Shown here: piece after piece, positions 46,156 to 57,297 of the stretch
Numbering within the stretch: position 1 is the first letter of the stretch
Layout: every line of letters starts with the position of its first letter
Origin: Lineolata rhizophorae
Lineage: Eukaryota > Ascomycota > Dothideomycetes > Lineolatales > Lineolataceae
Direction: 5' to 3'
NCBI GenBank assembly: GCA_010093515.1
Contig: MU001692.1
Coordinates: 247,177-311,176 of the forward strand
Length of the DNA: 64,000 bases
The notes under the pieces: model-generated
Told to the model about the DNA's origin: nothing
The model's database searches: none
Seen by the model: only the letters and a program-made list of their open reading frames with translations
Position numbers and translations under genes: made by a program

Positions 46156-47674
46156 CTAGTTTGATAGCACAAGACCATCCCACTTGTGAAAAACATCCTT
46201 AGGGTCATATTTCTTCTTAAGCTCCCTCAGTTTGTGGACCTTGTCTCCGAACAGATCCTCAGCCTTTGTCCTCGACACACTGTCGCCTAATTTGTCCCGT
46301 TATGGTTAACAGCGTATCATCATATTATATGCACGGGAGAATTCACCCACCAGCGTAATTAACATACTGTCTGACGGCCTCGCTCGCCTTGGTCTTCGGC
46401 ACGCCGCCATGCTCAAAGATGTACGCATGTATCTGGCGGCTGAACTGCCGACACTCCACGTCCTGCTTCGGATCGTACCACTTCACCACGGAGCCGACGT
46501 TGTAGTAGTCGCCACGGTTGGGGAACGCCGTGGCGTCGTCGGGGACCTCGCGGAGCTTGCCGTTGTGGAAGTTCTCCCAGATGACGGCCGTCTCGGAGAC
46601 CTTTTCGTGCGCCTCGCAGAAGCGCAGATACATCTCGAAGACGGCGCTGACGTCGGCCGGGTTCATGGGCATCTTGAAGGTCGACCCGCCGAACTGCTTG
46701 CGCCCGCCGAAGTCCTGCCCTTCGTTCATGAGCTGGTTCACCTCCACGTAGGGCATCGTACGCGTCATATCCATAACGGGGCCGACGTCGAAGAGCGGCT
46801 TGAGCAGCTCCCTGCCCTTCGCTTCGGGGCCGTTGTACGCTGAGAAGGCTATGACGACGGGGCCCGGCATGCCCGGCCGCTGCGTGAAGCCAAGGACGAT
46901 GACGATATCCGGAATATCTAAGGCAAAAATGTCGTTGGCGGCTTCAACGGCTTGGGCCAGCTTATCGGGCGTAAAGATCAGCGGGCCGGCGAACACGTCG
47001 CCCTGCTCGAAGGCTCGATACACGAACTCGGTCACGACGCCAAAGGTGTGGCCCGCGCCGCGGATGCCCCAGAAGAGATCGGGGTTTTCCTTTTCGGAGG
47101 CAGTCACGCAGCTCCCGTCTGCGAGGACAATGCGTACGCTGATTAGGTTGTCGATAGTCAGGCCGTAACGAGGCGATAGGAAGCCGTATCCTCCTCCGAG
47201 AGTGAGACCACCGATCCCGGTATGGCTGACGGTGCCGCCAACGGTGGCGAGCTCGAACTTGGCCGCTTCGACGTCGACTTGGGCCCACGTGCAGCCACCT
47301 CCCGCAGCGATCGTTTTCGCATCTGGGTCGACAGAGACCTTCTGCAGCTTCCGCAGATCAATGACAATGCCCTCGGTGGAGCTCGCCCCGCTAGTGGAGT
47401 GACCACCGCCCAGGACGGCAATTGGAATGCTGTGTTCCTGCGCGACTGCGAGCACGCCGGCAACTTCGTCTTCGTTCGCGACCTTGACAACAGCAGCCTA
47501 GGGTTCGAGATTAGCTCTGGGCGCCACTAAAAAGCGCTCCTTAGGCTGATGTACTGCGCGCTCCTCGCAGGCATCGCTCCATCTCTTGATGCTCTGCTCA
47601 TAGTCTGGCGCCTCCGGAGTTATGACCTCCGCGCCTGGTAGCTTCGACTTTAGTGACGCAATTGCCGCAGCCAT
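46156..47674 (-). CDS. FAD-linked oxidoreductase, BBE/PCMH type
   Basis: Minus-strand exons are 47674-47555, 47497-46351 and 46286-46156 (465 aa; introns 57 and 64 nt). The FAD-binding PCMH domain has 'IPIAVLGGGHSTSGASS' with His73, the usual covalent flavin attachment site, then 'GGGCTWAQVDVEA' and 'GGLTLGGGYGFLSPRYGLTIDNL'. Position 'GTVSHTGIGG' lacks the second flavin-linking Cys, so the link is probably mono-covalent. The BBE tail is in the short last exon, ending 'KKYDPKDVFHKWDGLVLSN'. There is no signal peptide, suggesting an intracellular enzyme. Such enzymes oxidise sugars, alkaloid-like or polyketide substrates; the substrate here is unknown. The ATG chosen is the first in frame. The MFS gene upstream on the same strand may be functionally linked. 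Confidence 0.92.
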
Positions 47675-49458
47675 CCTGGGAGTTCGAGGGGATAGTTCCA
47701 ATCTGTAGAGTAAAAGATTGAATTCGTGGGCGAGGGCAAGACAAACTCAGTAACCAAGTCTCAGCCGGGAGAGGTATGTGGAGTCCAAATAGAGCTGCGC
47801 GCTTGTTATTGTTCTGGGAAACCCCAACTCTCTGAGAGCCAGAACTTTGAGGGCATGTTATCGAAACATATGTATGCGGAACGGTGACTAGCCCGCAATG
47901 AGATCCCGTAATACGAGTGAGGTTGCATTAAGAGCCTGTTCTGTTGATGCAAGGATGTCGTTCCTCCCGCATGGGCTACGCGTGGTCTATGCGTGGGAAG
48001 AGCTAGCGCCAGATGGGTTGCAGATTTGGAGGTCCTGCAATTGTAGACCGGTGTTCGTTCGTCCTTCAAGGCATTAGTGATCTCGTTTAGACCGCTACCT
48101 AGTAAGCAATAAACTATTAGTAAACCCTAAAAAGAATTCAGTTTTTGCGCCAACCGACGCGCATCCCGATTGAATCTAACCTTTCCACCTAGCGCATATA
48201 TCACAAGTGCGGGACGTCGTGACTGACATGGTCTACGTTCACCAATGGCTGTAGGATGCTTAACCCGGCCTGACACAAACTTCCATGACCATGCCTACTA
48301 TTGCCTACAAGGCCGGGCTTACGGCCCTCCCTCGTACCATTGGCTGTGTGAAATGGGGGCCATTCTGTCAGATCGGCATGTCTAGCGCCATCCGGAGTAG
48401 TGGTGCGCGAATAGCGAGTTGAAGGGGCCCAATGGGCTTCGGTTAAAAATGGTTGGACTGCTAAGAATTCGGGCGGACATATACGTAGAATATTTTGTTT
48501 TGCAGACCCCGTAAGTTTGAAAGTCTTGGTCGATCGGAGTTTCTGTACGTTGGCACGAAGAGATGAGCTTAGCCCCCAAATGCGGGCGATGGTGGGGGCC
48601 TAAGTAATCCAGCAGTGAGGAATCACATGTCTGCTAGGGCACGTCTTTGGAGTCTAGAAGCTATCGGTCGTAAATTTTGTAATCCTCGCGCAGATCTCCT
48701 AATTGGCAAAGGAATTAGCTGGTTGTTAGTTTGTCGACTCCTATTCGTGGGCGTGACCTACCGTTCGGCCCATTGGTTACAAACATTTCAACCTCACACC
48801 AACCCTGGAAGGTGTAATAATCCTACTGAATACTAGTTCTTAGCATTCGTTTATATGCGTTCTGGAGTGCAGACAGGTTCAAAAATCAGTTGTCCTCATT
48901 TGCATTGGGTTCAGAACTAGCGCGCTTAACGGGCTTCTTGGCGCAGCACGACGAACCCTAAAAAGCAGCTCACGAGCTCTCTGAAAGAATAGTTCAGACG
49001 TCTGTTGATTCGAAGATATTAGAGAAATCGGACCAGCAGCTTCCCAACGCAGAACAACCATCCTCCGAATTCTATAGAAGCATCAACTATCCAATATTTT
49101 ATCTATCGCTGCGCATCTAAGACTTCGGGTTGCTAAACGGAGTTCGGAGCTCACTGTACGAGGCCCGTGTGCCCTACCTTCAACAACTATAGTCTCTTAC
49201 GCCATTCCCAAGATTTTGAAATCAGAGGCCGAGAAGAAATTTACTCCACGATGCGAAGTTCCCAGCAATCGATCGAACCACCACGGACGGTTTCACCGGT
49301 ATACGAAGTCACGGTTTCGGAATCAACCCAGCTACGCCTTCATTAGTCAGGAAGTCAACCAGCAAGTCGGCGTCGCAGCATCATAGCTTTGCAGCATCAA
49401 GAAGGCATCGAAAAGAGAAAAGATGACCACCCTCGCGACCACCGGCACCTACGTCGTC
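47675..49458. other. Intergenic between oxidase and transporter
   Basis: This 1.8-kb stretch has no supportable gene. It holds the promoter of the oxidase and the 3' end of the transporter gene. Confidence 0.45.
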
Positions 49459-51400
49459 TCAATCGTGGCTCAGCTTTCTCTCCCGGACCCACCACGCGCT
49501 CACCGCGGCCCCCGCCACAACCGCCGTCTCCAGCCCAAACGCCGCCCGCGTGCTCCTCGCGTAGCACTCCTTGACGAGCTCCCTCAGCGCGGGCTCGAGC
49601 GTCTTGACGAACTCGAGGCTCTGCCTGACGCCCTCGGCGATGCGCTCGGCGTCGCCATTGCTCTCGAGCGCGCCGTGCAGCGACGTGCGCAGCACCTGGT
49701 TGGCGACCGTGGCCGACAGGCTGACGCCCGTGACGGAGCCGAGCGAGCGGAAGAGGTAGCTGCAGGCGGTGGCGACGGCCTGGTCGGCGTGGGCCGCGTT
49801 GGCGATGAGCCCGATGAGCGACGTGGTGACGCCGACGCCGTTGGAGAAACCGCAGACGCACATGCCGACCAGGAAGGCCGGCGTCGAGCGCAGCGCCGGC
49901 ACGGCCCCCGACGACAGCAGGATGATGGCCATGCCCACCGTCAGGCTGGAGTACGTCAGCACCGTGATCCAGTAGTAGCGGCCTGTGCGCTGCATGTAGA
50001 AGCCGCCGAAGAGGGAGCCCGACACGCCGGCCACGATGCAGGGGATGAGCCGGACGCCTGCCTGCGTCGCGGAGAGCTTGTCGACCGCCTGGAAGTACAG
50101 CGGGATGTAGAAGATGGCGGCGAGCCAGCCGCCAAAGGAGAAGAAGTTGCATAGGTAGCACGCGAAGAGGCTGCGCTCGAAGATGATGTGGCCTGGCGCG
50201 AAGGGCTCGGCCGCGATCTTGACCTCGACGAAGACGAAGATGGCGAAGAGAGGCACCGACGTGCACAGTGCCGCCAGCGTGTACCTGTCGCGCCACGAGA
50301 CGTTGGACCCGCGGTCGAGCCCGAGGAGGAGGGCGAAGACGGCCGCGACCAGGACGAGCGCGCCGACGAAGTCGATGCGCTTCAGCTTCTCGCGCCAATG
50401 GCTGTCCTCCTTCTTGGGCATATTAAGGGCGAGCCCCACGGCGACGAAGGCGACCAGACACAAGGGGAATTGCAGCAGGAACGACCACCGCCAGCTAATG
50501 GAGTCGGCTAGGATGCCGCCTAGCGGAGCGCCCGCTCCAGATCCCGCCGCGTACACGATGTTGATGTACCCCTGCCACGTCCCGCGCTCGCGCAGCGGCA
50601 CCACGTCGGAGAGGAGGATGCTGACCACGGTGGTCATGCCGCCGCCGCCGAGGCCGGCGAAGGCGCGCGCCGCGATGAGTTCTCCGATGTTGCGCGCGAG
50701 GCCGCAGAAAAGGCAGCCGGTGCCGAACACGAGGTAGGCGAACAGGAGGCAGGCCTTGCGAGAGAAGATGTCCGAGAGCTTGCCGTATAGCGGCTGGAAG
50801 GACGTGAGAGTCAAGAAATAGCTGTTGTCATTTGATCAGCAATTGAAGCTTCCGTGGGGGAAATTGCGCCTCATCACGTACGCTGTTGCTATCCACGAGG
50901 TCTTGTTGAGCGCCTTAAGATCCGTCCCAATCTTGCCGTAGCTCGACACGATGATTGTCTGATCGGCAGCCGCAAGGAAGACCTGCGCAGATATCCCAAG
51001 TCAGTCTCTTCTTCCTTCCACGCAGCTATCAAGACCGTCGCACGCTCACCCCTATGGCCAAGGCTGGCACGATGTACTTCAGCCGCTTCCTGACCTCGGG
51101 CATGCCCTGGTACTGCCTTAGCCGGCCGTCGTGGCTCGTCGTTCGGTCAATGTCCCCGCGATGCCCATCCTCCTCATCGTCGCCGCTAGTGCTGTTCGAC
51201 GACCCTACCGCCGCCTCTTCGTCGTAGTCGTACGAGCCATTGGCGTCGGCGCCTTCGGGAGCGAGGCCGGCACCCGGATCGACTGGCAGATGCGGGACGT
51301 GCGGGTCGTGGTCCTGCTTCGACAGTAGCGGCGAAGTCTCGGTGGGCGACGACGACGACTTGGTATCCTCGCGATGGGGTTGGTGGTGGGGTGGTGACAT
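49459..51400 (-). CDS. MFS transporter, DHA2/14-TM (vacuolar amino-acid or multidrug type)
   Basis: Minus-strand exons are 51400-51050, 50982-50882 and 50821-49459 (604 aa; introns 67 and 60 nt, frame closes). About 105 hydrophilic residues (Ser/Asp/Glu-rich, 'SPLLSKQ') precede the first helix 'LKYIVPALAIG|VFLAAADQTIIVSS', whose 'ADQTI' is the usual DHA2 helix-1 motif. Motif A is 'YGKLSDIFSRK' (residues 163-173). Motif C-like 'GSGAGAPLGGILAD' follows 'SDVVPLRERGTWQG'. The long N terminus and 'SSYGKIGTDL' resemble yeast VBA-type vacuolar permeases as well as drug-exporting antiporters; sequence alone does not decide. It is transcribed in the same direction as the oxidase, 1.8 kb away, so an operon-like unit is not implied. 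Confidence 0.9.
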
Positions 51401-52827
51401 GTTTGGCGGTGGCTGTCTCAAAAATCACGGTAGCCGGCGAGCACGGCGCGGGGTCACAGCCAAGCCCTCGATAATAAATCCTAAGCTTTTAAGGAATGCC
51501 GCCACCTTGTCGTCTCATATTGTGATTCGCATCCGCGCGCATTTGGGCCTTGGACCACGAAGAAATTTTTTCATGGCCCCGGCAATCAGCAAAAGTGGGA
51601 TGTACAGTGACAGTCATACACGAGTAAGGCTTGGAATTGGCCAATGGCATAGAGGCGGGCGGACCGCTGCTTGTCGGATTTTTCGGTGAAGCAAAATCGA
51701 GCTGTAGGTTCGGCAGCAGAAGCTTCCGAAGTACAAAACCCCAGGCCCGGGAAAGAGGGGCCTGGATCTATCAGTTCAGGTGTTTAGCCTACTAGCATGT
51801 AGGTACAATATGACTATTCTACAATGATCCTAAATTGTAGTTCGGAGTACTCTGTTCGTAGTCTGGTTGTTGGAAGCTGCCCAGCATACTCTGTAAATAC
51901 GAAATCTTATCTTAAGGTTTGATAAGGCCTTGCTCCACTCGACTGGCCCTGATCACGGCAGGGGTAGTCTTGATTTTCCCGTACGCCGGCGAAGCACGCC
52001 TCAAGGTGCGCGATCACACGCGAGAGTACAGAGGACAAGAGTCTGCTCACCGGGCCGTCTCGACAATTTTGTTGCATTCCAGCGCGTGCCAAAGTGCCGA
52101 CGCCAGGTTCCGAGGCGACGAGCGCAGTCGCTGGCCGCAGTCCTCGTACGAGGCATTTCGAATGGCATCAGCCAGTCCGAGTTTGGATGGGCCCCAACAG
52201 GCGTGATACAAGTCATCCCTGCGGATTTCCACCACATATACGACCGTTTCGCAATGGGGAGATGCTGATGACTTGGGAGATCTTTACTTGACGTGTTTGC
52301 TTTCCACGCTCGGCGTCGGCGAGTGTCGCCCTCTGATCGCCAGCTCCTCCCACTCCGGCAGACGTTCTTAACGCAACGACGGGACATTGTCTGCCTGTGC
52401 ATTTCGGCGGACCGGGTAGCGCCAAGAGGAGGTACGCACGAGGAGCATTCAAGGTACCAAGGAGCACGTCGAAAGGTTAGGGCGGGACATAGGATCGCCA
52501 TTCATCGACAAGACCCCGGCCCCATCTCGCTACTTCATGCTTGTGGTGGTAGTGGGCGCAACCGCGTTCGAAGTTCGGGCATCGCTTCAAGCAACAAGGG
52601 TCTCCAGCAGCCTCCAGGGCGGCATCGTCGGCGCTGGTTACAAAGCGATAAATCTCCTCCCAGCCTAGGTAGGTACCTGGCTGCCCATACAGGGCGCGAG
52701 CCTCGACTCACGCGTGGGATATCCCTCGGGCAGCGTAACCCAGACCACCACATGGGATCGCTGTTCGATCAATTCATATTTGGGTGTATATCTGGACGTG
52801 AGACCACGGATATGACGTTATATACTC
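51401..52827. other. Intergenic, no gene seen
   Basis: This 1.4-kb stretch includes the transporter promoter. It has short frames without recognisable content and no clear splice structures. Confidence 0.4.
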
Positions 52828-53046
52828 TTCCCTAGACTACGTACTTTTTCCTATGCTATATACGTAGCCCTCAAGTTAGTTTATCCTGTTCAACTTCTAG
52901 TACCGCAATCGATTTGTAGTGCTGTCCTTACCTTGTATTGCTATGCTCAGCTTTAAGTATCTTGCTAAGGCTGTAGTATCCTACTAATGTTGTAGCCTCT
53001 TATTCAAGCTGTAATACCGTGCTCAAATTGTAGTGTTCTGCTCAAG
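52828..53046 (+). repeat. Old diverged tandem array, 19-bp period
   Basis: The segment 52876-53046 is exactly 171 bp and divides into nine 19-mers of the general form (T/C)TGTAGTA-x-C-x-TGCTCAAG, for example 'TTGTAGTGCTGTCCTTACC' and 'TTGTAGTGTTCTGCTCAAG'. Just before it, 52828-52865 holds two diverged 19-mers of the other family ('TTCCCTAGACTACGTACTT'). Confidence 0.75.
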
Positions 53047-53056
53047 TAAGATATCT

Positions 53057-53271
53057 TTCCCTACGCTATGTACTCTTCCCTACGCTATGTACTCTTCCCT
53101 ACGCTATGTACTCTTCCCTACGCTATGTACTNNNNNNNNNNNNNNNNNNNNNNNNNNNNNNNNNNNNNNNNNNNNNNNNNNNNNNNNNNNNNNNNNTTCC
53201 CTACGCTATGTACTCTTCCCTACGCTATGTACTCTTCCCTACGCTATGTACTCTTCCCTACGCTATGTACT
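53057..53271 (+). repeat. Homogeneous 19-bp minisatellite interrupted by an assembly gap
   Basis: The unit is TTCCCTACGCTATGTACTC. About four perfect copies occur before the gap (53057-53131) and four after it (53197-53271). Because 19 is not a multiple of 3, the array reads open in all three forward frames; the resulting short frames are not genes. Confidence 0.95.
53132..53196. other. Assembly gap (65 N)
   Basis: Sixty-five ambiguous bases sit inside the 19-bp array, as expected when perfect repeats cannot be assembled. The true copy number is unknown. Confidence 0.99.
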
Positions 53272-54355
53272 GGCCTTCACTTGTTGATCAGTCTTGTGGA
53301 GCAATTGGGAAATAAAGATATCAGTTGAGTAATCAGCCACGACGTCGATCATTGTTAGCATGCGCAAGAACAGCTCCTTGATCTCAGGGAGGAACTTTCC
53401 CCAATCCTCCGGTTGCATCCTGCATCCGCTGCAGTACACGCTGCAGAGGTCACGCAGCTCCTCGCCCCCCCAAGCGGTCTGCCGTGAACCCGCAACTATT
53501 CAATCACGGCAAGTTGAGAGAACTTGCGGCAAATTGAGGCGAGAAGGGCAGAGAAGGAATCTGGAAATGCACGAAGAGAGGAAAAGAGAAGAGAAGAAGG
53601 AAAGAAGAAAGGCCGAGGCGGGCGAGTAGAACTAGGTATGTCGCAGGAGCAACCGGGTTCCGTATGGTGGGTTCGTGGCGCGCCAATGGGGTAGGAAAAG
53701 GGGTCAATGTGGATTCCAATCTTGCTCACGAGGGAAGTCACCACGGGCAAAAAGCGAGACAGACCAACCGAGAGGAAGGAAATGACGATCCGGAGGTCCT
53801 CAGGCTACTGCTACGTACGTGATGGATAACCCGGCGCCGCGAATCGCAGCTACTTAACTCGACATGATATGACGGGATGTGGGCGCGAAACAACCCAGGT
53901 AGGTAGGCGGGTACCAAGTGATGCTGCCGCTCGTTGCATCGCAACTACCCAGCAGTCCGGCAATACTGCCCAGATATCAGGAGGCGTAGCGCAACAACGA
54001 CTCCAAGTGCCGATATGGAATGCTCTAGCCCCTCACACCGTGGGCGCTTGGCCCCGCACAGCCAGACATGAAAAGGTAACAAGTGAGATGATTTGCCGTG
54101 GCGCCGTCCGCAAGCCGAATGTTTTATTTCAGAACCTCAGCCGCACGTTGAAGGTTTAACCTCTAAAGTTGCTGTTTGATCAATTTGGACGTCTCGCCAC
54201 AGGGAGGAGTATATAGCATAGACCAGAGATGCTTTCTGGAGTTCACGGTAACAAAGTAAAGACGGAATGGCATGGCGGGAACGGGCTAATGGTAGATGGT
54301 AGAAAAGTATGCTGGAGAAGAGGTATTGATAGAGGAGCAAAGGACCAATGTGGGG
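53272..54355. other. Intergenic between the two 19-bp arrays
   Basis: No supportable gene. The sequence is moderately A/G-rich near 53500-53630 on the + strand. Confidence 0.4.
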
Positions 54356-54452
54356 GAAGAATGTATAGAGCGGGGAAAAGTACATAGCACAGGGAAGAAT
54401 ACACAACATAGGGACGAGTGCATAGCACAGGAAAGAGGGTACAGCACAGGGT
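54356..54452 (-). repeat. Inverted, diverged copy of the 19-bp array
   Basis: Read on the minus strand, about five consecutive 19-mers such as 'TCCCTGTGCTATGTACTTT' and 'TCCCTATGTTGTGTATTCT' match the unit of the array at 53057-53271 with several substitutions each. Period and family are the same, orientation opposite. Confidence 0.75.
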
Positions 54453-56382
54453 CGCCCACTACATACCGATGAACCAATGGCGAATTTTTCGGGGGCGACT
54501 TCTGGCGAAATCTGACCACAACACATGGGAAATGATGGTTTTAGAGAGAGAACAAGAGACGGTGGTGGCATAGCGCCAAGTAATAGGAGGACCCTGGTGC
54601 GGCAAGATAATGCAAACTCCTTACTACTACGCAGTACGCACGTAGATCCGATGCCTCCGCCCGAACTAGGCCAAATATAGCAATTCTCATTTATATTCGA
54701 CTCTATGCACTGTAGCCCTTCAATTGATTGGGAGGCAAGGAAGATCAAAATAACTCCCGAGCCTGCCCGATAACCTAATTCTTGGAGCGGCCCCACTCCG
54801 CTCTGGGATTCTGCCCTCGACCGGTCGCGGCCTCATTTCCGAACTCTTTCTAGCACGTTATGCGAGCGCGAGCCAAGAGGCTAGTACACTCCACAACTTG
54901 ATACAGTCTCCAAAGGTGCGCGTCTTTCGATCTAGACGAAAAGAAAAAACATTTTGCGCGACCCGGACGCATTAACGCGCTTGCGTAAATCTTGGACTGC
55001 GGAGCCAATGGCAAGCAATGCAAATAAATGCTGGAGGTCTGCTATAGCGCCGTGCGATGAGCACTGAGCGTTGAACTAGCCCCATATGGAAACGTTATAG
55101 AGTTAACCTTAATAACAAGCTACTTCAGCCGATGTTTTAGGACTCCTTTCTCCACATGCTGGGCAGCAGATAAAAACCTGAAATCTGGGCAAGATACAGA
55201 TAAGAGATAGTCAGGAGACTGCACCGAAGGTCGCCCGAAGATTCTACAGAGTGTCACGAGTTTGACACTGCAAACCGGCAACCTGCCTTGCTGAGAACGT
55301 CTTCTGACGCCGCATATAGGTACATCGAATCCATTGCTCCCCAGCGACCCTCCCCTGCTCTCTCTTTGCCCACGAACCGTGCGCCCTCCCCCATCACCCG
55401 AACTTTCCCCAAAAAAGAACATTCTGCGCCGTCCGGCAGCCGCTCAGCCCGGCCCGGGGATCACATCCCTAATCCCTACATATTCCCCACTCCCCCCAAT
55501 TGCGGTCTCGTCCCGCGGTCCGCTCTCGGCCGGTTTCAGAAACAGCCCTGGCAAGGGCGCGCACGACGCGCCTAACCCAGCGACGACGACGCGACCTGAG
55601 GCGCGACGCGCTCGGCGCGTATGGTCCCCCGGCCCGGCCATCTGCTCTAGAGTTGAGCTCGCTTTCTACTCCGCAGCCAGTCACCGTATACATATGCAAC
55701 TCCATCCTTATCGTTCTGATATATTCGCGGATACGGGGAGGGAATGTCTACGTACATGTATGTACTTAGGTCGAGCGTCCAGCTTAATGCACGGCGCGCG
55801 GTATAATAATGAAGGAAATGCTCCACTCGGAAACGGGGGCCGTCGGGGTATCAAAGCGAGCGTGGCGGTGGCGGGACTCGGCAGCGATCCCGCTTGCCAA
55901 TCTAACTCCCCCGGTGCCTCGTTCAGGGTCTGGGGGAGGGGGGGGAGGGGGGGAGGGGGTGGGGTTTAGCGGAAGGGAGGATCATCCTGTTATCGACAAG
56001 GTGACAAGCAAGGAACGGTGCGGGCAGCGGGACTGGTGGCTCAATCAACTTGTCTCCCCGACTCAGCCACGGCTTCCTTCCCCGAGCGCCATCTGCTGGG
56101 ATCAACGAAGGGTACCTAAGGGGGCGCCGTGCTCAGGAAGGATAGGGAGAGGGCATTCCGTTATTTAAAAAAGTCCGGGCCGCGCCGCTGATGGAAAACT
56201 CTTGGGCGCACCCCCTTCCGCTGTCAACCCTCTCGGCCTACCTCCTCCTGAACTGGAACCCATAAGTCAACTTTGCACTCCACCATACAGTTGGGCAGTG
56301 CGACAGACAGGACTCCAGCCTCGTCCCTCCGTCCATCCACAAGCCCCTTAGGACCCCCTCCGGAGACTCACCACCGTCCACC
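54453..56382. other. Intergenic, no convincing gene
   Basis: This 1.9-kb stretch has a G-rich, near-homopurine patch at about 55930-55965 and a palindromic TACGTACATGTATGTAC-type word near 55750. Frames near 55.3-56.1 kb lack recognisable content. The right end is the promoter of the small gene at 56383. Confidence 0.45.
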
Positions 56383-56909
56383 ATGGCCGCCACCGATCGC
56401 CCTGACATCGCCTCCCTCGGCGCCGGCGTGACGCACCTCCGCCTCTCCGCCGACGACCTCTCGCTCCCGCGCACCTCGCCCTCGTCCTCCTCTTCCTTGT
56501 CCTCCTCCGCCACCACCTCGTCGCTCGGCCACAAGCGCAAGGACGCCGCCTTCGCCTTCCCGCCCGCCGCGCTGCCCTCGCCGCCGCGCCAGCGCCTCCG
56601 CCGCGGCGCCAAGGCCAGCATGCCCTGCCTGCACGTGCGCATCCCGTCCAACGCCAACTTCCTGAGCCGCGCGCCCGAGGACGCGCCGGCGCCGACCGAG
56701 CCCACGGCGAGCTGCTTTTTGATTGTGAGTTTCTGAGCCCCGCCGTTCGGACATCTGTTGTGTTGGCAATGGAGCGGAGGCGAGCGTATGGGAGTGCTGA
56801 CGAGCCGTGTGGATAGAAGCCGATGTCGGCGACGGCGGCGTCACCGCCGCATGATGTGGCGGGGAAGATGGGCGGGCGGTTGGATGAAGGCGATGAGTCG
56901 CACCAGTAG
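56383..56909 (+). CDS. Small Ser/Ala/Pro-rich protein of unknown function, two exons
   Basis: I do not recognise this protein. Exons are 56383-56724 and 56817-56909 (144 aa); the 92-nt intron has donor GTGAGT, branch GCTGAC and acceptor GATAG, and the frame closes. The start has a strong CACCATGG context. The first half is Ser/Pro-rich with a Ser run; the more structured part reads 'MPCLHVRIPSNANFLSRAPED' (quoted here to its core 'CLHVRIPSNANFL'), then 'PTASCFLI|KPMSATAASPPHD'. No signal peptide or membrane segment is visible. The complete splice geometry supports a real gene; the biased composition lowers certainty. Confidence 0.6.
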
Positions 56910-57297
56910 GTTTTGGTTGAATGTGTGTCGGGGTGGGTTGAGGTTTTTCGTCGCTGTCGGGTTTGATGACGGGATATGAAGCTACGATTATCCGAGAGGA
57001 GCTCGAGAAGTGAGACGGGCGGACTCGAGCGGGTTAGAGATTTCAAAAGCCTCTCTCTAATCGAAGATGCGAAACGCATCTGTCACGATCGTTATGATTA
57101 GATACCACCTCTGGGATAGGGGAATTTCACTGTCGCTACCAGATCGGTTTGAATCTGCGTTAACTTGTCTATGTTCGATGTGGCAATTCTACTCGTGTGC
57201 GCTACCGAGCTCTGCATCTGTCAGTTGTACTCACCATTGAATGTAACGTCAACATGAATATCTTCTTACCTGCTCCTACGCCAATACCTCTAAATCC
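56910..57297. other. Convergent spacer
   Basis: This 388-bp tail-to-tail spacer lies between the small + gene and the PAQR gene. Nothing else is seen. Confidence 0.45.

Noticed and set aside
53033-53328. Open frames across the 19-bp minisatellite
   Set aside because: A perfect 19-bp repeat without stops is open in every forward frame; this is a period effect, and it crosses an assembly gap.
55288-55969. Two overlapping + strand frames (95 and 211 codons)
   Set aside because: No conserved motifs, Pro/Gly/Arg-rich composition and open reverse frames; not supportable as a gene.
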